A stretch of DNA of 5,658 nucleotides, taken from assembly GCA_025353435.1 (NCBI GenBank), contig JANXQR010000645.1, forward strand, positions 1 through 5,658, written 5' to 3'. The position numbers and the translations under genes were made by a program. Source of the stretch: Acidobacteriota bacterium. Lineage in GTDB: Bacteria; Acidobacteriota; Terriglobia; Terriglobales; Acidobacteriaceae. Below, piece after piece: positions 1 through 5,658 of this stretch (position 1 is the first letter of the stretch; every line of letters begins with the position of its first letter). The notes below the pieces were generated by a model. That model was not told where the DNA came from. It saw only the letters and a list, made by a program, of their open reading frames with translations, and did not search any database.

Positions 1-1657
1 CGGATTCTACGCACAGGATGAGTGGCATGCGCGTCCAAACCTGACGCTGTCGTTGTCTTTTCGAGCGGAACATCAGTCCAACCCGGTGTGCAAGCAGCGC
101 TGCTTTGCTACACTGGCTGGTCCCTTTCAATCGATCAGCCATGATCCCGCCCAACCTTACAATCAGGCCATCCTCCTCAACCAGAAGGAAGGCCTCCCCA
201 GCCTCGACCCCGTCGTCTGGTCTCCACGATTCAGTTTCGCCTGGCAACCGTTTGGCGCCAAGCACAGTTCGGTGCTGCGCGGCGGCATCGGGGTCTTCTA
301 TGACCCAATTCATGGATATCCGGGAACCAACGCGGGAGGCAACCCGCCGCTCAACAACGTGTTCACCGTTTCCGGAGATAACCTTGCGCTCGGCGAGACC
401 ACGAATCTCTTCCAGGATGCTGCGGCTTCCAACACCGGATTTGTGGATGGATTCAAAGCGGGACAGACGCTTGCTCAGATTCAGGCGGTGGACTCGAATT
501 TCTTCCCTCCGAGCGCGACGGGGTGGACCGGGAAACCGCACCCGCCGCAGTATCAGCGCTGGAATTTGGAATGGGAGCAAGGCGTCGGCGTTCTAACGTC
601 GCTTAGTGTTGGTTACGATGGATATCACGGCATTCATACTCTGGTCTCAGATCCCGATGCGAACGCCTTTGGCTTCGGCTCACTCCCCAAGGGGTTGTGC
701 AGCAGCCCACCCGTGCCGCCCTGCGCGGACCCTCGATTCAGCGGCGTAACGGCGTTCTATTCGGGTGCCGTTTCCAATTACAACGGCATGGTGGTTTCTC
801 TCAAGCATCGGTTCAAGAACCACGGACAGCTCCAGGCAAACTACACTCTGAGTCACGCCCTGGATGAGGTATCGAACGGCGGAGACTATTCCTATAACTT
901 GGGCGGTGACTCGCTGAACCCGCAGGACCCGAACAACCTGCGCGGCGCTTACGGACCGGCTGAATACGATGTCCGCCACTCTCTGAATGGCAACTACGTT
1001 TGGGATCTTCCATTGAAAGCGGCACTGCGTGGCCACGGCCCGGATTCGTGGACTGACGGCTGGCAGATTTCAGGAACAATCATCGCTCGCTCAGGCGAGC
1101 CAAATACGACGTTTGATTTCGCGCAATCGCTCGCGCTTCAGCCGAACAACTATTTTGGTCTGCTCTATGCGGTGCCAGCGCACGATCCGGGCCGACCGGC
1201 GTTTTGTGGGGAGGGCGCGGCGCTGCCATTTGCGCCGCATCCTTGTTTCCCTCCGCAGGTGCTATCCAACGGGCAGCCAAGTCCCGACGCGCTTTTTGTT
1301 CAGACCGGCTGCGAAACGGGATTTAACGCCGGAACTCTGCCTGGTCCGTCGGGGCCCTGCGGTGGGCCGGCCGTGTCGATGGTGCAAAGACGGAACAGCT
1401 TCCGCGCGCCGAAGTACGTCAACACCGATTTCGCCATCAGGAAGAACACAAAAATCCCAGGCTGGGAGAAAGGCACGCTGGGGATCGGGTTTCAATTCTT
1501 CAATCTCCTGAACCACACCAACTTTGGCGGTTCGGACAACTTCATGTCGAATTCAACCTTCGGTCAGATCTTTTACCTCGACCAACCACCTACCGGCGTC
1601 CTTGGCCCTGGCGTGCCGCAGCGGATGATTCAGCTCAAGGCCGAGATCCGCTTCTAG
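1..1657 (+). CDS. TonB-dependent receptor, Oar-like outer-membrane beta-barrel (C-terminal part, cut by left edge)
   Basis: The reading frame is open from base 2, so the gene starts left of the window and 551 C-terminal residues are visible. Full-length acidobacterial relatives are usually about 1000-1200 residues, with an N-terminal carboxypeptidase-regulatory-like domain and plug that would lie upstream. Family landmarks, numbered from the first visible codon, are YAQDEW with PNLTLSL (3-17), SPRFSFAW (74-81), VLRGGIGVFYD (91-101), PQYQRWNLEWEQ (182-193), YNGMVVSLKHRF (260-271), YTLSHALDE (281-289), YDVRHSLNGNYVWDLP (322-337), the segment around NSFRAPKYVNTDFAI (466-480) and FQFFNLLNHTNF (497-508). 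The protein ends in MIQLKAEIRF, with the terminal Phe typical of barrel proteins inserted by the BAM complex. The family takes up large substrates across the outer membrane using TonB energy; the substrate cannot be told here. All eight cysteines fall in four local pairs. The gene is convergent with the kinase gene, with a 45-bp gap. No frameshift was seen. Confidence 0.9.
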   Translation, partial: GFYAQDEWHARPNLTLSLSFRAEHQSNPVCKQRCFATLAGPFQSISHDPAQPYNQAILLNQKEGLPSLDPVVWSPRFSFAWQPFGAKHSSVLRGGIGVFYDPIHGYPGTNAGGNPPLNNVFTVSGDNLALGETTNLFQDAAASNTGFVDGFKAGQTLAQIQAVDSNFFPPSATGWTGKPHPPQYQRWNLEWEQGVGVLTSLSVGYDGYHGIHTLVSDPDANAFGFGSLPKGLCSSPPVPPCADPRFSGVTAFYSGAVSNYNGMVVSLKHRFKNHGQLQANYTLSHALDEVSNGGDYSYNLGGDSLNPQDPNNLRGAYGPAEYDVRHSLNGNYVWDLPLKAALRGHGPDSWTDGWQISGTIIARSGEPNTTFDFAQSLALQPNNYFGLLYAVPAHDPGRPAFCGEGAALPFAPHPCFPPQVLSNGQPSPDALFVQTGCETGFNAGTLPGPSGPCGGPAVSMVQRRNSFRAPKYVNTDFAIRKNTKIPGWEKGTLGIGFQFFNLLNHTNFGGSDNFMSNSTFGQIFYLDQPPTGVLGPGVPQRMIQLKAEIRF

Positions 1658-1713
1658 GACGAGATCGCCGCCGATGTACGATAGATTGACTTGAATGCGA
1701 ACCTAGAAGTTTT
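1651..1713 (+). terminator. Weak candidate terminator: inverted repeat spanning both convergent stop codons
   Basis: CTTCTAGG (1651-1658) and CCTAGAAG (1702-1709) are perfect 8-bp inverted repeats, and each arm carries one of the two opposing TAG stop codons. On the + strand the right arm is followed directly by TTTT (1710-1713), as in an intrinsic terminator for the receptor gene. Against this, the stem is short and AT-rich, the loop is 43 nt, and part of the symmetry arises because both genes end in the codons TTC TAG. There is no matching T-tract for the - strand. No better hairpin was found in the 45-bp gap. Confidence 0.22.
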
Positions 1714-4700
1714 CCAGCATCCACAAGTTGCCCTCGACCGTCCAAGCGCGCACAGCCAGATGGCGGCCGTCGGGGGAAGGCACTGCATAAGTGTCGATGC
1801 CGCCCGGCTGTTCCCAAAGGAGTCGCGCATTGCCGCGGAGATCGGCAAGCAGGAGGACGGGCCCATCATCGTTGAAGCTGGAAACGAATAGGTTCTTTCC
1901 GTCAGCTGCCCATATGGCGGTAGTCAAAGTATTCCATCCTTTGAGCGTGATGTCCCGTGGTGGGCCGCCACCGAGAAAAAGAATGTGGATTCTTTCACCG
2001 CGGTTCCTGACGATTGCAATGCGAGTGCCGTCCGCTGAAAGGTCCCACCAATACCCGGCAGCCGGGTCCGTGTCGAATTTGGCGAGTTCCTGTCCTCGAC
2101 CTTTGGCGGAATCGAATGATGTGAACACAAGCTGCTTGCGATCTGCGCTTCGTTCCGCCATGACGCACAAATTCGCCGTGGACCTTGAACAGCGCGGGCG
2201 TCCATCGAGGTGGGCGGAAAGCACGGTCTGAGGCGTTCCGCCCGTAATCGGGACCCGCATGAGTTTGTCGGTGGCGGGGTCATCAGAATGCAACATGTAG
2301 AAAACCCACTTACCATCCGGACTCAGGCTCGCATCACCGGGATCCTCGCCCTTTTTCCCGGTGACCAGCACGTCGGCGGTGAGCCGCCCCGGAGTCTGTT
2401 TGAAAATTCGACCGACATCGTCCCGATTGGAATAGAAAAGAACGGAATGGCTGTCGGCTGTCCACGCGAGCGGTTCGTTCCACTTCTCATCGAGAGTGAG
2501 CCGGGTTGGCGCGCCAAATTCGGCCCCGCCGCCTTGCAGGTCACCCACAAGCACGTTGACGTGAGGCCGCCACTGAAAAACGACGAGCCGTCTGCCGTCG
2601 GCCGTCGCGCTGGTGGGGCCCCCTACAATTCCAATGAATTTCGTGATTAGTTGCGGCGTCCCCACAAACACATTGCTTTGCCAATCAAAACGTGCTTGCC
2701 AGAGATCGTTGGATTCCGAACCATTTGCTCTGTAAATCAGGTGGCCGCCGGGGAGCCAGATGAAATCCTCCGGGTTGGCAGGTGGACGAATAGTCGTGGC
2801 AGGTCCCCCCTTTAAATCACGGCATACGAACACGAAATTGCGATTTTCATCCTCGTCTTGCGCATAGATAACCCGCCGTCCATCTGCTGACCACTCAAGC
2901 CCACCTATCCAAGTGTGCGCATCTGCTTCAAAGACCTTCCGCGCGTTACCGCCGTCGGGCCCCATCATCCAGATTTCGTGATCTCCCCACTTGCCGCCGT
3001 TGGTTTCAAAGGAGATCCGAGAGCCATCCGGAGATACCGAATCGGCCTCGGCCTCGTCGCGTAACTTCTGCGGCGGCCCGCCAAGAACGGAGGCGAGCCA
3101 AACACTTGCGCCGCGCGCATTGCGAAACGTCGTGTCGCCTCCGAAAGGATAGGCATTCAGCACGAATCTGGCACTGTCAGGGAACCAGGGACCGATGGTC
3201 CACGCGATTCGTTGCCCCTTGCTTTCTTTAGGCACTGAGATCACCCGCGTCTCCCCGGTTTCAATAAGCTTGAGGTGGACCCCGGATCGATCGGGATAGA
3301 GCAGGTATTTACCATCGGGCGAGATCTTCCCACCGTCTACAAGATTCTCACTGGAATTGCTTGTTAGCTGCGTCCACTTGATCTCCGACGATGCTGCGGA
3401 GGGTTGCGATTGTCGCCGCTGGACCCAGAAAACTGTGCCCGCGACCAAAAGCGAGACGGCGACTGCGGCCGCTACCTTCCACATCACGCCAGGCTTCGCT
3501 ACTCCCTTGCGCTTCAAAGTCTCAAGCTCAGTTCGCATCTCTGCCGAAGACTGGTACCTCGCCTCGCGATTCCTCTCTAGCGCGCGGCCAATGATTAATT
3601 CAAGCGCCGGCGGCACAGTAGGGTTCAGTTGCCGGGCGGGCACCAGCGAGTGGCTAAGAATGGCCTCATGCAGTTCCATCGCCGTGTTGCCGGTGAAGGG
3701 TCGCACTCCTGTCGCCATTTCGTAGAGCACCAAGCCGAGCGAAAACAGGTCGGTGCGCGCGTCGAGTTTCTCGCCCCGCACCTGCTCGGGCGACATGTAT
3801 CCTGCGGTCCCCATCGCCACCCCGGTGCGGCTGAGGAACAGCTTGTGGCTTGACGCAGGCTGGGAACTTGCGTTCGCCCCCTCCCCTTCACATCGCAGTT
3901 TCTCAACTACAGATGCGTCCTCGGGATCCGTGATCGGCGACAGTAGTTTCGCCAAGCCGAAATCAAGAATCCTGGCGTCTCCGCGATCGGTGAGGAAGAT
4001 GTTTGCTGGCTTGATGTCCCGATGGATGATGCCTTTCCGATGTGCCGCGTCCAGACCGGCGGCAACTTGGATGGCTATGTCGAGCAGGGCATCTGTCGGC
4101 AGGGGGGCCGCTTCCGCAATCCGTTCGCGTAGGGTCTGGCCCTCCAGCAATGGCATGGCCAGGAACGGCTGCCCCTCGTGCTCTCCAAATTCGTAGACAG
4201 GGCAGATATTGGGATGGTCCAGGGTGGAAGCAGCCCTTGCCTCCCGCTCGAAGCGCCCCAGGGCCTTGTCGTCTTTCCCGAGTTCATCGGGAAGAAACTT
4301 CAAGGCTACGAGGCGGCCTAGCTTGAGATCCTCGGCCTTATACACGAGCCCCATGCCGCCGCCACCTACGATCGCGAGAATGCGGTAGTGAGAGATCTTT
4401 CGCCCCAGCAGGTTGCCTCCTGCCGATGGCGGCGGCTTCGGAGAGACTTCTGCATGGGTCACCTCATTAACCGGCGCCACGAATCGGTAACCCCGTTTGG
4501 GGACTGTCTCGATATATTCCCGATCCTCACCCCACTGTCCGAGCAGTTTCCGCAAGACGAAGATGTTCTTGTTTAGGTTTCCTTCTTCAACAAAGACGTC
4601 GGGCCAGACGCGCCTCATGAGGTTGTCTTTGTCTACAAGGCGTCCGGCGTTCTCTACCAGCACAACAAGGGTTTCCACCGCTTTCGGGCCCAGCGGAACA

Positions 4701-4786
4701 GGCACGCCTTCGCGCACCAGGACGCGCTTCTCACAGTCGAGGCGAAACGGGCCGAACGCGTAAAAGTTCTTTCCCTGCAAGCTCAT
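1703..4786 (-). CDS. Transmembrane Ser/Thr protein kinase with N-terminal winged-helix DNA-binding domain and periplasmic PD40 propeller
   Basis: Complete 1027-residue protein. Residues 8-104 form an OmpR/PhoB/CadC-type winged helix (FGPFRLD at the start, helix segment NLNKNIFVLRKLLG, wing YIETVPKRGYRFVA). Residues about 133-425 form a PknB-like kinase with all key residues: Gly-rich loop 141-148, Lys163 in VALK, Glu182 in REAR, catalytic Asp257 in HRDIKPAN, metal-binding Asp275 in DFG, SPE 332-334 and Asp346. One hydrophobic helix (436-455) between basic flanks predicts a cytoplasmic N-terminus and a periplasmic C-terminus. Residues 466-1027 carry about eleven PD40/TolB-like repeats (SPDG or SADG followed by a hydrophobic strand, e.g. 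489-492, 585-588, 821-824, 916-919, 1004-1007). By family knowledge it should autophosphorylate and phosphorylate Ser/Thr, and the winged helix should bind DNA; ligand and targets are unknown. Codon 1 is chosen because the winged helix begins at once and no earlier in-frame start exists. No clear Shine-Dalgarno precedes it. The activation segment is unusually long (275-334). Confidence 0.95.
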   Translation of the reverse strand: MSLQGKNFYAFGPFRLDCEKRVLVREGVPVPLGPKAVETLVVLVENAGRLVDKDNLMRRVWPDVFVEEGNLNKNIFVLRKLLGQWGEDREYIETVPKRGYRFVAPVNEVTHAEVSPKPPPSAGGNLLGRKISHYRILAIVGGGGMGLVYKAEDLKLGRLVALKFLPDELGKDDKALGRFEREARAASTLDHPNICPVYEFGEHEGQPFLAMPLLEGQTLRERIAEAAPLPTDALLDIAIQVAAGLDAAHRKGIIHRDIKPANIFLTDRGDARILDFGLAKLLSPITDPEDASVVEKLRCEGEGANASSQPASSHKLFLSRTGVAMGTAGYMSPEQVRGEKLDARTDLFSLGLVLYEMATGVRPFTGNTAMELHEAILSHSLVPARQLNPTVPPALELIIGRALERNREARYQSSAEMRTELETLKRKGVAKPGVMWKVAAAVAVSLLVAGTVFWVQRRQSQPSAASSEIKWTQLTSNSSENLVDGGKISPDGKYLLYPDRSGVHLKLIETGETRVISVPKESKGQRIAWTIGPWFPDSARFVLNAYPFGGDTTFRNARGASVWLASVLGGPPQKLRDEAEADSVSPDGSRISFETNGGKWGDHEIWMMGPDGGNARKVFEADAHTWIGGLEWSADGRRVIYAQDEDENRNFVFVCRDLKGGPATTIRPPANPEDFIWLPGGHLIYRANGSESNDLWQARFDWQSNVFVGTPQLITKFIGIVGGPTSATADGRRLVVFQWRPHVNVLVGDLQGGGAEFGAPTRLTLDEKWNEPLAWTADSHSVLFYSNRDDVGRIFKQTPGRLTADVLVTGKKGEDPGDASLSPDGKWVFYMLHSDDPATDKLMRVPITGGTPQTVLSAHLDGRPRCSRSTANLCVMAERSADRKQLVFTSFDSAKGRGQELAKFDTDPAAGYWWDLSADGTRIAIVRNRGERIHILFLGGGPPRDITLKGWNTLTTAIWAADGKNLFVSSFNDDGPVLLLADLRGNARLLWEQPGGIDTYAVPSPDGRHLAVRAWTVEGNLWMLENF

Positions 4787-4816
4787 ATAGGTCGCAAGAC
4801 GACTGCAAGAACTTTT
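4762..4816 (-). repeat. 10-bp perfect inverted repeat flanking the kinase start codon
   Basis: AAAAGTTCTT (4762-4771, inside codons 6-9 of the kinase gene) and AAGAACTTTT (4807-4816, upstream of it) are exact reverse complements separated by 35 nt. In a kinase mRNA that begins upstream of 4816, the arms could pair and place the start codon (4784-4786) and its upstream binding region in the loop. The stem has only two G-C pairs, so it would be weak. The upstream arm also overlaps the 11-bp tandem repeat, so the symmetry could instead reflect two DNA half-sites. The repeat is directly visible; either role is inference. Confidence 0.45.
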
Positions 4817-4837
4817 CCAGAACTTTGCAAGGACCCC
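4794..4837. promoter_or_regulatory. Four phased 11-bp direct-repeat units, candidate operator
   Basis: Reading the + strand, four consecutive 11-mers are GCAAGACGACT (4794), GCAAGAACTTT (4805), TCCAGAACTTT (4816) and GCAAGGACCCC (4827). Against the second unit as consensus they match 7, 11, 9 and 7 of 11 positions, and C2, A4 and G5 are invariant. A possible fifth, degenerate unit begins at 4838 with GAAAG. PhoB-family winged helices bind tandem 11-bp direct repeats as head-to-tail dimers, and the adjacent gene encodes this fold, so an autoregulatory operator is plausible. The array lies 8-51 bp upstream of the kinase start codon and about 150 bp upstream of the HAF gene. Confidence 0.5.
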
Positions 4838-4841
4838 GAAA

Positions 4842-4925
4842 GCCCAACCTGATTACGGTGGAGGGGAAGTTGGGGCAGAGGCGATCTTGAAATTCTGTCA
4901 GACGCAAATTCTAGACCGCCCAACC
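4842..4925 (+). repeat. Spaced direct repeat GCCCAACC
   Basis: The octamer GCCCAACC occurs at 4842-4849 and again at 4918-4925, 76 bp apart, both inside the divergent intergenic region. The second copy is the left half of the inverted repeat at 4918-4934. The pair could be binding half-sites or chance; nothing else supports a function. Confidence 0.25.
4887..4915 (+). promoter_or_regulatory. Candidate sigma70-type promoter for the HAF-repeat gene
   Basis: TTGAAA (4887-4892, 5 of 6 matches to the -35 consensus) is followed after 17 bp by TCTAGA (4910-4915, 3 of 6 matches to the -10 consensus). Transcription would start near 4922 and give a leader of about 65 nt before the start codon at 4988. 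The -10 box is poor and overlaps the candidate -10 of the opposite promoter, so the two could compete for RNA polymerase. Confidence 0.3.
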
Positions 4926-4936
4926 GGTTAGGGCAA
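4908..4936 (-). promoter_or_regulatory. Candidate sigma70-type promoter for the kinase gene
   Basis: On the - strand TTGCCC (complement of 4931-4936, 4 of 6 matches) is followed after exactly 17 bp by TAGAAT (complement of 4908-4913, 5 of 6 matches). Transcription would begin near 4901 and give a leader of about 115 nt. That places the 11-bp repeat array within the transcribed leader, where a bound protein would act as a roadblock, unless a closer promoter exists. The AACCGGTT palindrome sits in the spacer. Confidence 0.38.
4918..4934. repeat. Interrupted palindrome around AACCGGTT
   Basis: AACCGGTT (4922-4929) is a perfect 8-bp palindrome. With one unpaired A at 4930 it extends to GCCC on the left and GGGC on the right. 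It has no loop, so it is better read as a possible dimer-binding site on DNA than as an RNA hairpin. It lies within the spacer of the candidate kinase promoter, where a bound protein could block transcription. The protein that might bind it is unknown. Confidence 0.35.
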
Positions 4937-4978
4937 TTCGGAACATCGGCCTCAACTGGTCTCCCACACACGCTTACC

Positions 4979-4983
4979 GGAGG
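4979..4983 (+). promoter_or_regulatory. Ribosome binding site of the HAF-repeat gene
   Basis: GGAGG sits four bases before the ATG at 4988, a strong but slightly close Shine-Dalgarno sequence. It fixes the start of the HAF gene at 4988 rather than at the internal Met codon 20, which has no such site and would remove the basic n-region of the signal peptide. Confidence 0.75.
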
Positions 4984-4987
4984 CAGC

Positions 4988-5658
4988 ATGAAATTCGAGA
5001 TATGCAATCGCGCCCTTGCGCTCAGTATCAAGAACTGGACAGTCATGATTGCGCTTGCGTTGTTCACTGCGCTGGCGGCGACGCAGCAACTTACGGCTCA
5101 GGACGATCAAGCACCCGCGCATCATTACCATCACTACCAGATCGTTGACCCAGGAACCTTCGGCGGGCCGGGGAACGGACTGCAGGCCCCCTTCTTCCCC
5201 CGGTTCGGCGTCTTAAACAACCGTGGCACGCTGGTTGGCACTGCGAATACTTCCGCGTGGGATCCATACTGCGGCTGCAATGCCGGTGACGCGTTCCGGT
5301 ATCAGGACGGCGTCACCACCGATCTGGGCCGAGTGTCCGGTGGCATCGACAGCCAGGCCAACTGGATCAGTGGAAACGGACTAATCGTGGGCCTCGGCGA
5401 CGACGGCATACTTGATCCTCTGGCCGGGTTCCCGATACCGCATCTGCATGGGCTTCTTTGGAAGAACGGAATCATGACCGATCTCGGAACCTTGCCGGAG
5501 GGCGGAAACCTTGTCTTTCCGATAGGGGTGAACAATCTCGGCGAAGTCGTCGGATCTGTCCAGAATACAGTTCCCGATCCTTACACCATGTTCAACCCCG
5601 GGTACGGGACTCAATCGCGGGCGTTCTACTGGAAAGACGGAGTGATGCAGGACCTGGG
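4988..5658 (+). CDS. Secreted HAF-repeat protein (N-terminal 223 residues, cut by right edge)
   Basis: The frame starts at an ATG with a GGAGG site and is still open at the window end, so the C-terminus is missing. Residues 1-37 look like a Sec signal peptide: Arg8 and Lys15, a hydrophobic stretch from about 18 to 31, and probable cleavage near Ala37. A short His/Tyr segment (HHYHHY, 45-50) follows. HAF-type units then recur: a degenerate one with DPGTFGG and VLNNRGTLVGTA (52-86), AFRYQDGVTTDLG through GLIVG (102-135), LLWKNGIMTDLG through GEVVG (156-189), and AFYWKDGVMQDLG (212 onward), about 53-57 residues apart. These proteins are common in Acidobacteriota and are predicted to be exported and beta-rich; I know of no established biochemical function. 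C95 and C97 form a CGC motif in the first loop. The gene is divergent from the kinase gene across 201 bp. Confidence 0.9.
   Translation, partial: MKFEICNRALALSIKNWTVMIALALFTALAATQQLTAQDDQAPAHHYHHYQIVDPGTFGGPGNGLQAPFFPRFGVLNNRGTLVGTANTSAWDPYCGCNAGDAFRYQDGVTTDLGRVSGGIDSQANWISGNGLIVGLGDDGILDPLAGFPIPHLHGLLWKNGIMTDLGTLPEGGNLVFPIGVNNLGEVVGSVQNTVPDPYTMFNPGYGTQSRAFYWKDGVMQDL

Noticed and set aside
105..596. 163-codon open frame on + inside the receptor gene
   Set aside because: It lies in another frame of a well-supported gene, is Arg/Ser-rich and shows no recognisable domain, as expected for a GC-rich shadow frame.
1029..1511. 160-codon open frame on + inside the receptor gene
   Set aside because: Low-complexity, Arg-rich translation overlapping conserved receptor motifs in the true frame.
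53..1657. TTG at 53 as the start of the receptor gene
   Set aside because: The frame is open back to base 2 and the residues before the TTG already match the family (YAQDEW then PNLTLSL), so this is an internal codon of a gene that begins outside the window.
1658..1702. Small RNA or short gene in the convergent gap
   Set aside because: Only 45 bp, with no promoter-like or compact hairpin structure beyond the weak inverted repeat reported.
2210..2650. 146-codon open frame on + antisense to the PD40 region
   Set aside because: Opposite strand of the kinase gene; no domain, and no ribosome binding site was identified; explained by GC-rich codon use.
3753..4196. 147-codon open frame on + antisense to the kinase domain
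   Set aside because: Mirrors conserved kinase motifs on the other strand and has a biased Ser/Arg/Pro composition.
4497..4763. 88-codon open frame on + antisense to the winged helix
   Set aside because: Ser/Thr/Arg-rich translation with no recognisable domain, fully inside a strong gene on the other strand.
4776..4810. CTTGC/GCAAG elements near the start as a riboswitch
   Set aside because: They are short pieces of the 11-bp repeat pattern; no known riboswitch core or conserved multi-stem layout could be recognised.

Overview
The window reads as a stretch of GC-rich chromosome from an Acidobacteriota bacterium. I infer this from three protein types that are strongly characteristic of that phylum in combination: an Oar-like TonB-dependent outer-membrane receptor, a membrane Ser/Thr kinase fused to a winged-helix DNA-binding domain and a PD40 propeller, and a secreted HAF-repeat protein. 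No database search was possible, so the phylum call rests on recognising these families.

Layout: (1) The left edge up to 1657 (+) is the C-terminal 551 residues of an outer-membrane receptor whose N-terminal half lies outside the window. (2) 1703-4786 (-) is one complete gene of 1027 codons, convergent with the receptor and separated from it by 45 bp. It encodes an OmpR/PhoB-type winged helix, then a complete PknB-like kinase domain, one transmembrane helix, and a large periplasmic domain of about eleven PD40-type repeats. (3) 4787-4987 is a 201-bp divergent intergenic region holding candidate promoters for both neighbours, a phased 11-bp tandem repeat and some inverted repeats. (4) 4988 to the right edge (+) is the first 223 codons of an exported HAF-repeat protein, with a signal peptide and a good ribosome binding site.

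Working hypothesis (inference): the central protein is a one-piece transmembrane receptor. Its periplasmic propeller senses something, and its cytoplasmic part can both phosphorylate proteins and bind DNA. The most notable unexplained element is a set of four consecutive 11-bp units (4794-4837) just upstream of its start codon. Eleven bp is the unit length of the PhoB-type direct-repeat boxes bound by this DNA-binding fold, so the protein may control its own gene and/or the divergent HAF gene. The receptor, sensor kinase and secreted protein are all envelope-associated, but nothing in the sequence proves that they share a pathway.

No tRNA, rRNA, CRISPR array, insertion sequence, attachment site or replication origin was seen. 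There is no gene-free stretch longer than 300 bp.
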